DNA of 64,000 nucleotides from Devosia litorisediminis. GTDB taxonomy: Bacteria; Pseudomonadota; Alphaproteobacteria; Rhizobiales; Devosiaceae. The position numbers were made by a program, and so were the translations under genes. Each line of letters starts with the position of its first letter. Within the stretch, counting starts at the first letter, position 1. The stretch spans positions 2,356,001-2,420,000 of the forward strand of contig NZ_JAGXTP010000001.1 of the NCBI RefSeq assembly GCF_018334155.1. Reading direction: 5' to 3'. The notes under the pieces are model-generated. The model was not told the DNA's origin. It ran no database searches and saw only the letters and a program-made list of their open reading frames with translations. This document shows positions 17,886 through 25,400 of the stretch, piece by piece.

Positions 17886-18764
17886 ATGAAAAACCTATCT
17901 GGATCGACCTATGCGCTGTTAGTCGGCCTATTCGCCCTAGTATTTGCGATAATGATCACCGCACTTGCGCAACGCTTCGGATGGGAACTCGTGGTGGGTT
18001 CGGACCGATCACTATTGGATGCAACCCTGACCTTGGGGACATTCATAGGAGCCCTAGGTTCGTTGTTTTTTCTCTACCGCAGATGGATGCACGACGACGA
18101 TGCTGCCAAGAGCACCTTGGTTCGCGATCGATTGACGATCATGAAGGGAGCTGCGGAGCTCTTGGCGACTGATCGACAAGGTTCTCAAACAGCGGCAATT
18201 GGATTGCTCGTGGGTCTCGCGGAGAAGTACCCCCAAGAAATGGGCCCCATATGCACCGTGATGCTAGCCCACTATGTTTCAGACCGATCTGCCGAAGAAT
18301 GGGAACGCTGCAGGGAGGCCTTCGACACTCAAACGATGCCGCTCAAATTCCACCGCGGCGACGGAGCACTATCTCTCGCGATATGCCAACTAGCTTGGAT
18401 TCGAAAGGTTTTTGGTAAATGGCCGGGAACAGGCAACGAAAACGGACTCATGCATGTTGACCGCTGGTATCTAGGAAGCCACCGCTTTCACGAACTCACT
18501 CTCGACGATATTTGGATTCAAAATGGAGTCATCAATGACGTCGAGTTTAGAAAATGTTCTCTAAGAAACGCGACACTCCACTTGGTTGTCGCTGGCTTCT
18601 TGCGGTTCAAAGACTGTGACCTCAGCAACACACGACTTGTAATCAAGGACTTCTCAGGAAGTGACCTTGGTACGGACGCCTTCAGCGCTTCGGTGGCCAT
18701 CGAAGGAGGTTGCATCACTGAAGGAATGTCGATCGTTGCAATGGGGCCAGGGGGATTGAGCTAG
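17886..18764 (+). CDS. Membrane protein with pentapeptide-repeat-like C-terminus, unknown function
   Basis: A 292-residue protein from ATG 17886 (GGGGCG upstream; a GTG at 17859 is an alternative start). Two hydrophobic segments at about residues 8-28 and 46-66 are followed by the basic turn LYRRW and a helical stretch with AAIGLLVGLAEKYPQEMGPI. That order resembles the TM-TM-helical-pentapeptide proteins found in many bacteria. The last 90 residues hold short repeats such as FRKCSLRNATL and FKDCDLSNTRL, typical of a right-handed beta helix. Base composition is more AT-rich than its neighbours. It is the only gene of the tRNA-Pro element, so it is its cargo; the job is unknown. Confidence 0.7.
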   Translation: MKNLSGSTYALLVGLFALVFAIMITALAQRFGWELVVGSDRSLLDATLTLGTFIGALGSLFFLYRRWMHDDDAAKSTLVRDRLTIMKGAAELLATDRQGSQTAAIGLLVGLAEKYPQEMGPICTVMLAHYVSDRSAEEWERCREAFDTQTMPLKFHRGDGALSLAICQLAWIRKVFGKWPGTGNENGLMHVDRWYLGSHRFHELTLDDIWIQNGVINDVEFRKCSLRNATLHLVVAGFLRFKDCDLSNTRLVIKDFSGSDLGTDAFSASVAIEGGCITEGMSIVAMGPGGLS

Positions 18765-18807
18765 CTGGCTCCGCTAAGATTGTTTCGTCGCAACAAAAAA
18801 AATTTTG

Positions 18808-18832
18808 ACGACACAGTTGCGACACGGTTAGC
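18808..18832. repeat. Tandem 11-base repeat, right end of element
   Basis: ACGACACAGTT then GCGACACGGTT, followed by AGC: a near copy of the pair at 17667-17691 with two changes, in the same orientation. It lies 74 bases before the partial tRNA-Pro copy. Confidence 0.75.
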
Positions 18833-18868
18833 AGAACAAAAGGTGATGTTTCGCGTTTGTTCGGCGCC

Positions 18869-18894
18869 AAAAACCCCGGAAATTCGGGTTTTTT
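18869..18894 (+). terminator. Terminator-like hairpin before the tRNA fragment
   Basis: AAAAACCC pairs with GGGTTTTT around a 9-base loop, ending in a run of T. It may end the transcript of the element's gene. The A/T-rich stem makes it moderately supported. Confidence 0.5.
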
Positions 18895-18906
18895 GCTATG
18901 ATCTGT

Positions 18907-18954
18907 TGCTTCGGGAGCAGGGGGTCGAGTGTTCGAATCACTCTACTCCGACCA
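18907..18954 (+). repeat. Partial tRNA-Pro (3' half), right junction of element
   Basis: It runs from the anticodon arm TGCTTCGGGAGCAGG through the T-arm and acceptor 3' strand to CCA. The 5' half of a tRNA is absent, so it is not a functional gene. It matches tRNA-Pro(CGG) for 21 bases, then differs in both strands of the T-stem (GAGTG/CACTC instead of GCAAG/CTTGC) while keeping TTCGAAT and the acceptor strand. It is probably the original chromosomal 3' end displaced by integration. Confidence 0.88.
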
Positions 18955-18957
18955 ACC

Positions 18958-18987
18958 AAGCCCGACCTCTGATGAGGCCGGGCTTTT
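18958..18987 (+). terminator. Rho-independent terminator, original tRNA-Pro terminator
   Basis: AAGCCCG-A-CCTC pairs with GAGG-C-CGGGCTT around loop TGAT, with one mismatch, followed by T residues. It follows the displaced tRNA 3' end and probably served the tRNA before insertion. It also faces the end of the minus-strand gene at 19008. Confidence 0.8.
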
Positions 18988-19007
18988 CTGTTGGCGGGAC
19001 CCCTGCC

Positions 19008-19688
19008 CTATTTGGCTTTCTTGGCCAGCCAGATGTGGTGGCGTTCGCCGCCCTTCTTGCCGCGGGCGCGGACCTTTTCTTCCCTGACGGCAAAGCCGGC
19101 CATGGTCAGGCGCTTGGTAAAGGGGGCGCTGGTGTGGGAGGACCAGACCGCCAGCACCCCATCGGGACGCAGGCTGGTCAGCGTGCGGCGCAGGCTTTTG
19201 ACGCTATAAAGCTGCTGGTTGGAATCGCGAGTCAGGCCCTCGGGGCCATTGTCGACATCGAGCAGAATGGCGTCATAGAGATTTTCGCCCACCAGCGCTG
19301 TGCCGACATCGCCCAGACGGATGGTGACGCGCGGGTCCGACAGGCAGGTGCCGAACACGTCGGCCATGGGCCCGCGAGCCCATTCGACCACGGCGGGCAC
19401 CAGTTCGGCCACGGTAATGCGGGCATCGGCGGGCAGGATGTCGAGCGCAGCGCGCAGCGTGAACCCCATGCCCAGACCGCCGATCAGCATGTGCGGCCTG
19501 GCGCGGCCGGCAATGGCTTGCCAGCTCAGGCTGGCCAGCGCCTCTTCGGAGCCGCTCATGCGGCTGTTCATCAGCGAGGTGGTCCCCGCCATGATGGAAA
19601 ATTCGCTGCCGCGCTGCATCAGACGCAGATCGCCCTCGCCGCCGGGCACGCTGGCCGTATCGAGCAAAGTCCAGGGGTTTACAGCCAT
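19008..19688 (-). CDS. Spermidine/spermine-synthase-like methyltransferase-fold protein
   Basis: A 226-residue Rossmann-fold protein. The nucleotide-binding loop reads MLIGGLGMGFTLRAAL, followed by the acidic strand end ITVAELVPAVVEW and the YDAILLDVDNGPEG segment that corresponds to the catalytic region of polyamine aminopropyltransferases. It is shorter than true spermidine synthases (about 280) and lacks their N-terminal beta domain, so polyamine synthesis is not assured. It lies downstream of bioY on the same strand with 64 bases between. Confidence 0.78.
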   Translation of the reverse strand: MAVNPWTLLDTASVPGGEGDLRLMQRGSEFSIMAGTTSLMNSRMSGSEEALASLSWQAIAGRARPHMLIGGLGMGFTLRAALDILPADARITVAELVPAVVEWARGPMADVFGTCLSDPRVTIRLGDVGTALVGENLYDAILLDVDNGPEGLTRDSNQQLYSVKSLRRTLTSLRPDGVLAVWSSHTSAPFTKRLTMAGFAVREEKVRARGKKGGERHHIWLAKKAK

Positions 19689-19752
19689 GCTATCTCACAA
19701 AAACAGAAAGCCGGCCACGAGGGGCCGGCTTTCGAAAACATGTTGAACGCGA

Positions 19753-20364
19753 TTAGCGCTTGGCGACCATCTTCCAGGCGCCGGTAACGGTCAGGGCAGC
19801 CAGCGCCATCTTGAGGATGTCCCAGATCACGAAGGGCTGCACTGCCTTGGCAAAGGCCGAAGCGATCACATTGGTCTGGTCGATCCAGCCGGCCTGACCA
19901 GCCATGATCACCAGCCAGGCAAAGCCGAGCACGAACATCACGGCATCGCCGACCAGCATGGCCGAGAACAGCGCCAGTGGCTTGCCCGAGGCGCCGCGGT
20001 CAGCAGCAAAGCCGACAATGGCTGCCAGAGCGACAAAGCCGAGCAGGAAGCCGCCGGTGGGGCCAACGAGATAGGCAAGACCACCGCCCGTGGCGAACAC
20101 GGGCAGGCCCATGGCGCCTTCGAGCAGGTACAGGCCAACAGTGGCAACGCCGATGCGCATGCCAAAGGCTGCGGCCAGGGCGGCAATGGCAAAGCCCTGC
20201 AGCGTCACGGGAACGGGCCAGACCGGCACGTTGATCTTGGCGCACAGGGTGATCAGCAGCGTGCCAAGGACGACAGTTGCCAGATTGGACGCCAGCTTGG
20301 CAGCGTCACCCTTGGGCTGGTAGAGGCCAAGGAGCGTGTTGGGCGTGGTCAAAGTGACGGCCAT
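19753..20364 (-). CDS. bioY: Biotin transporter BioY (ECF S component)
   Basis: A 203-residue hydrophobic protein with about six helices. The family segments LQGFAIAALAAAFGMRIGVA and YLLEGAMGLPVFATGGG are present. BioY is the substrate-binding membrane component for biotin uptake, acting alone or with an ECF ATPase module; no such module is in the window. I start it at ATG 20364, preceded by GGAAGG, instead of a longer frame from 20397. No BioR box (TTATCTATAA type) was found in the 96-base divergent gap. Confidence 0.93.
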   Translation of the reverse strand: MAVTLTTPNTLLGLYQPKGDAAKLASNLATVVLGTLLITLCAKINVPVWPVPVTLQGFAIAALAAAFGMRIGVATVGLYLLEGAMGLPVFATGGGLAYLVGPTGGFLLGFVALAAIVGFAADRGASGKPLALFSAMLVGDAVMFVLGFAWLVIMAGQAGWIDQTNVIASAFAKAVQPFVIWDILKMALAALTVTGAWKMVAKR

Positions 20365-20460
20365 TTCATACCTTCCATGCAAAACGGGAACCGGCATCCC
20401 TCTGCGGGACGCACAACAGTTCGTATGTTCACTTCATAATCTGACGCCTTCGGGAGTGCA

Positions 20461-21363
20461 ATGGCTGCCACCCTCACCTTCAATAGGGAATTTGACCCGC
20501 AAACCGGGGTTGCCGTGCCGGTCTGCGCGGGCCTGGTGCGGATTACCGCGCCCAATGGCAGCCCCTATACCTTCACCGGTACCAACAGTTTTCTGCTCGG
20601 CCATGAGCGGCTTGCCCTGGTTGATCCGGGTCCCGACGATGCCACCCATCTGGCGGCGCTGCACGCGGCCATGGCCGGTCGAGCGCTTGAGGCGATCATT
20701 CTGACCCATACCCATCGCGATCACAGCGCCGCTGCCGCACGGCTGGGGCGCCAGTATGACGTGCCGATCTGGTTTGGCGGGCGGCACCGGTTATCGCGGC
20801 CGCTGCGGCGATTCGAACGCAATGTGCTGCGCAAATCCTGCGACTGGAATCTGGTGCCCGACCGCACACTGATTGATGGCGAGGCCATTGCGGCGGGCGA
20901 TGTGCGCATCAGCGTGCACACCACGCCGGGCCATTGCGCCAACCATCTGGCCTTCGGCTATGGCGATGTCCTGCTCAGCGGCGATCACGTGATGGGCTGG
21001 AATTCCACACTGGTGTCGGTGCCGGACGGGTCAATGGCCGATTATTTTGCCTCGCTCGACAAGGTCATTGCCCTGCCCCAGCAGCGTTACGTGCCCGCCC
21101 ATGGTGGAGCCATCGAGAACGGTCCCGGCTTTGCCCGGGCACTCAAGGCGCACCGGCACATGCGCAATGGTCAGGTGCTGGCTGCCATTGCCGACGGTGC
21201 GCACAGCATCGGCGCTCTGGTCAGTGCGATCTACCCCAGCCAGAGCCTGCCGGTGCGCATAGCGGCGCGCATGACCATTGCCGCCCATGTCGAATATCTC
21301 GAAAACCTGGGCCAGCTCAGCGTATCGCGGCGTCCATGGGGCACACGGATACGCGCTAGCTGA
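20461..21363 (+). CDS. MBL-fold metallo-hydrolase (LACTB2-like)
   Basis: A 300-residue metallo-beta-lactamase-fold protein. The zinc motif is THTHRDHSAAAARL, later ligands are in HTTPGHCANHLAFGYGDVLLSGDH, and a C-terminal winged-helix-like region follows, as in the LACTB2 group, some of which are endoribonucleases. The substrate is unknown. It is divergent from bioY and ends in an 8-base overlap with the convergent DUF1499 gene. Confidence 0.88.
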   Translation: MAATLTFNREFDPQTGVAVPVCAGLVRITAPNGSPYTFTGTNSFLLGHERLALVDPGPDDATHLAALHAAMAGRALEAIILTHTHRDHSAAAARLGRQYDVPIWFGGRHRLSRPLRRFERNVLRKSCDWNLVPDRTLIDGEAIAAGDVRISVHTTPGHCANHLAFGYGDVLLSGDHVMGWNSTLVSVPDGSMADYFASLDKVIALPQQRYVPAHGGAIENGPGFARALKAHRHMRNGQVLAAIADGAHSIGALVSAIYPSQSLPVRIAARMTIAAHVEYLENLGQLSVSRRPWGTRIRAS

Positions 21364-22171
21364 GCGGCGCGACGTCATCCTCGACGGGCTCGATGTCGGG
21401 CTGATTGACGTTGGGGTTATCGCGCAGCAGCACGGTGACGGCATCGTCGAGCTCGGCCAGAAAGCGCTCGATGCGTTGCCCATTGGCGCCAAAGTCATGC
21501 AGCGCGTTGAGCGAGGCGGAGCGCATATCGACCATGGCCGTGGTAGCGGTGCCGGTAACGCGGACCACTGCCTCTTCGCGCCAGCCGGGAATGGTCATGA
21601 TCTGGGCGTTGATCTGCGCCGGCGCCAGCGCCGCATCGGGCGCACGCACCAGCCGCACGTCCCAGCCATGATCCTGGATGATCTGTTCGACCAGCGCAAA
21701 GGTCTGCGCCTGCCCCAGCGGGTAGGCGCGGGTTTCGGCGCTGGGGAAAATCGACTGGGCCTGCGCGGCGGTGAGCAGTCTGGGGGGTGGCATGGCCGCC
21801 GTGCCGGGCTCGAACACCAGGGGTAGCGCGCCACGCGTGGTGGTGGCGATGTCGGTGACGGCCGGATATTTCAGCGCCAGATTGCCGTACCAGGCAAAGG
21901 GGGCCAGACAAAGCAGGCCAAAGAACAGACCGAACAGCGCCTTGCTCCAGCCCTGATCGCCGGTTTGCCAGAGCCGCGCCAGCGCGATTACCGCGCATAG
22001 CACGGCCAGCAGGGCGACAAGGGCGGCGCCGATGGTGGTGGTCAAGAACAGGTCACTGGAAATCAGACGCAGCCGGTGCAGCAGCACCGAGATGATGACA
22101 AGCGGCACCGCGACGCTGCCCAGTCGGCGCGCCCAGATGGCCCATCGCGATGTCCGGATCAGTATGCGCAC
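21356..22171 (-). CDS. DUF1499 membrane protein
   Basis: A 271-residue protein starting at GTG 22171. Three hydrophobic segments occupy the first 100 residues. The soluble part contains the DUF1499 features YPAVTDIATTT, a middle region DHGWDVRLVRAPDA, and the ending VDMRSASLNALHDFGANGQRIERFLAELD. The function of this family is unknown. It ends with a short acidic tail. The 76 bases separating it from the upstream M48 peptidase gene leave the operon link open. Confidence 0.87.
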   Translation of the reverse strand: MRILIRTSRWAIWARRLGSVAVPLVIISVLLHRLRLISSDLFLTTTIGAALVALLAVLCAVIALARLWQTGDQGWSKALFGLFFGLLCLAPFAWYGNLALKYPAVTDIATTTRGALPLVFEPGTAAMPPPRLLTAAQAQSIFPSAETRAYPLGQAQTFALVEQIIQDHGWDVRLVRAPDAALAPAQINAQIMTIPGWREEAVVRVTGTATTAMVDMRSASLNALHDFGANGQRIERFLAELDDAVTVLLRDNPNVNQPDIEPVEDDVAPLS

Positions 22172-22247
22172 TCTGCCGCCGCCGCTTCACTTGAGCCAGA
22201 CATAGCGCCAAGGTGTTGCGCGAGTTTGAAGATTTTGCCGTTGCGCA

Positions 22248-23393
22248 TCACTTGGTCTTGGTTTGCCCGCTATTGAACGCGGTACGGTCACACATGGTTC
22301 TGATGGCGCGCCATTCGGTGGTGGTGAAAGGCGGCTCGAGCCCATCGGGGCGCTGTGCACCCAGCTCGGCCAAGGCGGCCTTGCGATCATCGGTCAGGGG
22401 ATGGGTGCTGAGCAGCGCCAGCGCGCGGGCGAAATCATCGTCGCGACCGACACGGTTGAGCAGATCGGCCAGCCCGGAGGGGTCAAAATCCATGCGCTGG
22501 GCAACCGCGGCGGCAAAGGCATCGGCCTGCCGCTCGGCATCGCGCGAAAAGCTGGCATCGATGATGGTGGAACCCAGGCCCGCCGCCAGTGAAATACCGG
22601 TCATATCACCCAGAATGAAGCCGATCAGCGCACCAGTGCCGGCCGAGGAAATCAGCTGCTCCATGCCGTGGCGATGGGCGACGTGGCCAATCTCATGGGC
22701 CAGTACACCGGCGAATTCATCGGGGAACCGCGCCTGTTCGAGCAAGGCCGAGAAGAAGAATACCTGCCCGCCGGGCAGCGCGAAGGCATTGGGAATGTCG
22801 GATCGCACCACATTGATGCTGAGCGCAAAGGGCGACCCGCTCTCGGCCATGGCGGCCTGACCGAACCGGGCTATGGCGCGGTTGGCGAGGCTGTCGGGAT
22901 CGGGATCACACAGCTGAAACCCACCCAGACTGGCCTCCATCTGGGTGGCGACGGTGGCACCCAGCCGCTGCTCCCAATCGGTAGGCACCAATCCCACAAG
23001 GCGGTTGGCCAATAGCGGCACGCCATAGAGATAGGCGGCAATTACCGAGGCCAGCGCCAGGGTGGCTATCACCGCCAGACGGGTCTGACGCCCGGCTTCG
23101 CGGCGCTGCTTGGACTGCAGCACCGGCAGGGTTGCCCGGATACGCGCGACATTTTCAGCGCCCTGCACCACCACCCGTGCGCCGGCCGAGGCGCTGCTGC
23201 AGGCCAGCCGCAATTCGTCCCGGCGACCAGGAACAACATAGAGGTCCGCTGCCGGCCAACGCGCCAGCTCATGATGATCGGTCGCCGCATTGATCAGCAG
23301 GCTGCCGGTCTCGTACTCGGCCAGATAGTGCAGCTCGACGCCGTGCACGTCGGCCACGCGGCCATCATGGAAACGCCCCAGGATCGGCATCAA
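22248..23393 (-). CDS. M48-family metallopeptidase
   Basis: A 381-residue membrane-anchored peptidase. The zinc site HEIGHVAHRH is intact, followed by the third-ligand region DASFSRDAERQADAFAAAV. A hydrophobic segment LAVIATLALASVIAAYLYGVPLL anchors it, leaving about 115 residues before it on the other side. Related proteins take part in envelope protein quality control. Its start overlaps the stop of the DUF898 gene by 4 bases, so the two are made together. Confidence 0.92.
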   Translation of the reverse strand: MMPILGRFHDGRVADVHGVELHYLAEYETGSLLINAATDHHELARWPAADLYVVPGRRDELRLACSSASAGARVVVQGAENVARIRATLPVLQSKQRREAGRQTRLAVIATLALASVIAAYLYGVPLLANRLVGLVPTDWEQRLGATVATQMEASLGGFQLCDPDPDSLANRAIARFGQAAMAESGSPFALSINVVRSDIPNAFALPGGQVFFFSALLEQARFPDEFAGVLAHEIGHVAHRHGMEQLISSAGTGALIGFILGDMTGISLAAGLGSTIIDASFSRDAERQADAFAAAVAQRMDFDPSGLADLLNRVGRDDDFARALALLSTHPLTDDRKAALAELGAQRPDGLEPPFTTTEWRAIRTMCDRTAFNSGQTKTK

Positions 23394-24601
23394 TAGGCCC
23401 CCACATTGAGCGCATCGGCCAGACCTTCACCCGCCAGCGCCTTGTCCTCGCTGCGGGCGCGCACGCCGCGCAGGCTGTCGGCCCCGGCAATGCTGGCGCC
23501 GCTGGCAATCAGATTCCAGTAGCCCAGGCCAATGAACAGCTCGGTCATCATGGTGAAGGCGCCCAGGATCAGCAGATAGCCAAAAATGATGGCAATCAGG
23601 GTGACCAGGCTGCCCTGCATGTAGCGAAAGAAGATTTCGGGATCAAAGCCGCCGGCAAAAGCCTCATTGGCCACCAGCCCCAGCACGACGAAGCCGCCAA
23701 TGGCCAGCAGCACGAAGGCGCCCAGCAGGGCCAGCCCGCACAGCACATACTGCCCGAACAGGGCTCGACCGGTTACCGTGACCGTGACAACTGCGCTGCC
23801 CAGCCGGACGCTGGAATACATGCGGCTCAGCTCGCGCGCCTGATAGCGCAAGGCCAGCAGCGCGATCAGCAAGGCCCCGATGCCCAGCGGCACAAGGCCC
23901 AGCGGATTGAACTCGCCCCCGGCTGGCACGACATCCATGGCCAGCCCGACGCCTGCCGCGATGGCGCCGATGATCACCACCGCGACATAGGTCAGATAGT
24001 ATTGCGCGGCGAGCTGTTTCCAACTGCCGACAAAGCCGAAGCGCAGATCGCCATACCAGCTATGGCCATAGCGATAGCGCCACAGGCTGGCGGCCATGAA
24101 TGGGTAGACCAGCCCCGCGGTGACGATCATCAGCAGGGACCAGCCAAAGCGACGCAGGGCATAAGCCCAGCCATTGCCGGTCTGATCAAAGCGAATGCCG
24201 CGCCACAGCGTGCGCGAAAAGCGGAAATCACGGGCGCGATAGATGGCGTAGCCCATCAGGAACCACAACGCGACACCGATGCCGCCATAGCCAATGATGG
24301 CCGCGTCTGTGGACAGTGTGGAGAGGTAGAAAAACACCACATAGAAGGGCAGGAACACCGCCAGCGCCATCAGGAAACCGAGCAGCAACTGCATGGCATT
24401 GCCGGTATACTCCAGGCTATCGCCATCAATTTCGGTATTGGACCAGTAAAAACGCCGCTTCCAGGTCAGCAGCCAGAAGCGATACAGGCCAATGGTGGGC
24501 AAGAGCAGCAGATAGCCGCGCAAGAGCAGGCCGCCCAGTTCGCGTCGCGTTCCGGTGAATACGACCGGCACCGGTCGCCCCGGGCCCTGTTGCATGACCA
24601 T
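23390..24601 (-). CDS. YjgN-family (DUF898) membrane protein
   Basis: A 403-residue protein with about ten hydrophobic segments. It shows the DUF898 pattern: FTGTRRELGGLLLRGYLLLLPTIGLYRFW near the start, RGIRFDQTGNGWAYALR in the middle and a second WYGDLRFGFVGSWKQLAAQY repeat. Function unknown. It is followed with a 4-base overlap by an M48 peptidase, a pairing that suggests the peptidase acts at the same membrane or on this protein. An alternative start two codons downstream exists. Confidence 0.88.
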   Translation of the reverse strand: MVMQQGPGRPVPVVFTGTRRELGGLLLRGYLLLLPTIGLYRFWLLTWKRRFYWSNTEIDGDSLEYTGNAMQLLLGFLMALAVFLPFYVVFFYLSTLSTDAAIIGYGGIGVALWFLMGYAIYRARDFRFSRTLWRGIRFDQTGNGWAYALRRFGWSLLMIVTAGLVYPFMAASLWRYRYGHSWYGDLRFGFVGSWKQLAAQYYLTYVAVVIIGAIAAGVGLAMDVVPAGGEFNPLGLVPLGIGALLIALLALRYQARELSRMYSSVRLGSAVVTVTVTGRALFGQYVLCGLALLGAFVLLAIGGFVVLGLVANEAFAGGFDPEIFFRYMQGSLVTLIAIIFGYLLILGAFTMMTELFIGLGYWNLIASGASIAGADSLRGVRARSEDKALAGEGLADALNVGAY

Positions 24602-24612
24602 GCCAAATCTCC

Positions 24613-24637
24613 GCCTCCCCTGCGTTTTAGGGGAGGC
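24613..24637. repeat. Palindromic repeat, GCCTCCCCT/AGGGGAGGC
   Basis: Nine-base perfect arms around GCGTTTT between pdxH and the DUF898 gene. It lacks a T-run on the strand of those genes, so a simple terminator is unlikely. The GGGGAGG core recurs at 34189-34278. Confidence 0.6.
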
Positions 24638-24672
24638 AGGCCGGATTGGAAAGCATGGTCAGTGCCAATTTG

Positions 24673-25302
24673 CTAGGGATAGAGCCGCTGGCTGGTCCAG
24701 GGCTGGTCGATCCCCTCGCGGGTGAAACGCACCCGGTCATGCAGGCGAAACTCGCCATCCTTCCAGAATTCAATGCTCGAGGGCACAAGACGGAATCCGG
24801 ACCAGTGCGGGGGCCGGGTCACCCCGTCCTCGCCGATCTGGCTGGTCCGCTGGGCAACCTCGTCGAGCAAGGTCTGGCGGTTTTCGAGCGGCCGCGACTG
24901 CTGCGATACCGACGAAGCAATCTGGCTGCCCTTGGCGCGGCTGGCGAAATAGGCGTCGGCCTCGGCAGGCGTCACCTGCTCAACCGGCCCGCGCATGCGA
25001 ATCTGTCGGCGTAGCGACTTCCAGTGCATCACCATGGCCCCCTTGGGCTGGTCCAGCAGCTGATGGCCCTTGGTGCTTTGAAAATTGGTGAAAAAGCTGA
25101 AGCCGCGCTCATCGCGCGCATTGAGCAGCACCATGCGCACATCGGGCAGGCCATCGCCATCAACACTGGCAAAAGCCATGGCGTGCGGGTCATTGGGCTC
25201 GGCTTCCTGCGCCAGCGCGAACCATTCTTCGAACAGCGCGAGGGGGTCCAGGGCGGTGCGATCCGCATCATCAAACAGGCGTTCGGTCAAAGTCTGCAGC
25301 AT
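24673..25302 (-). CDS. pdxH: Pyridoxamine 5'-phosphate oxidase PdxH
   Basis: A 209-residue FMN enzyme that oxidises pyridoxamine or pyridoxine 5'-phosphate to PLP. Typical segments are PDVRMVLLNARDERGFSFFTNF, KGHQLLDQPKGAMVMHWKSLRRQIR, and the C-terminal HDRVRFTREG with final RLYP. I start at ATG 25302, preceded by AAGGGATG; the frame extends to 25338 without support. Divergent from the J-domain gene. Confidence 0.95.
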   Translation of the reverse strand: MLQTLTERLFDDADRTALDPLALFEEWFALAQEAEPNDPHAMAFASVDGDGLPDVRMVLLNARDERGFSFFTNFQSTKGHQLLDQPKGAMVMHWKSLRRQIRMRGPVEQVTPAEADAYFASRAKGSQIASSVSQQSRPLENRQTLLDEVAQRTSQIGEDGVTRPPHWSGFRLVPSSIEFWKDGEFRLHDRVRFTREGIDQPWTSQRLYP

Positions 25303-25400
25303 ATCGATATCATCCCTTCGTCGCGCAAAACTGGACAAGCCGGGGGGGCGTGGCCATATAGGACTCGAAACCGGGGCGAAGCAACGCCCGCATCTATTGA

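Larger units (their letters stand above)
17602..18927. mobile_element. Small integrated element at tRNA-Pro, without an integrase
   Basis: The stretch between the 21-base direct repeats 17581-17601 and 18907-18927 is about 1.3 kb, visibly richer in A and T than its surroundings, and holds one gene. Tandem 11-base repeats near both ends resemble the arm-type sites of tyrosine recombinases. No integrase or excisionase frame is present, so it is a remnant or an element mobilised by an enzyme encoded elsewhere. The boundaries follow the direct repeats; the exact crossover base is unknown. Confidence 0.8.

Noticed and set aside
18907..18954. A second tRNA-Pro gene
   Set aside because: It lacks the acceptor 5' strand, D-arm and half the anticodon arm. 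It is only the displaced 3' half.
20365..20460. BioR operator or biotin riboswitch upstream of bioY
   Set aside because: No TTATCTATAA-like box was seen, only a weak TATG-N7-CATA repeat at about 20422.
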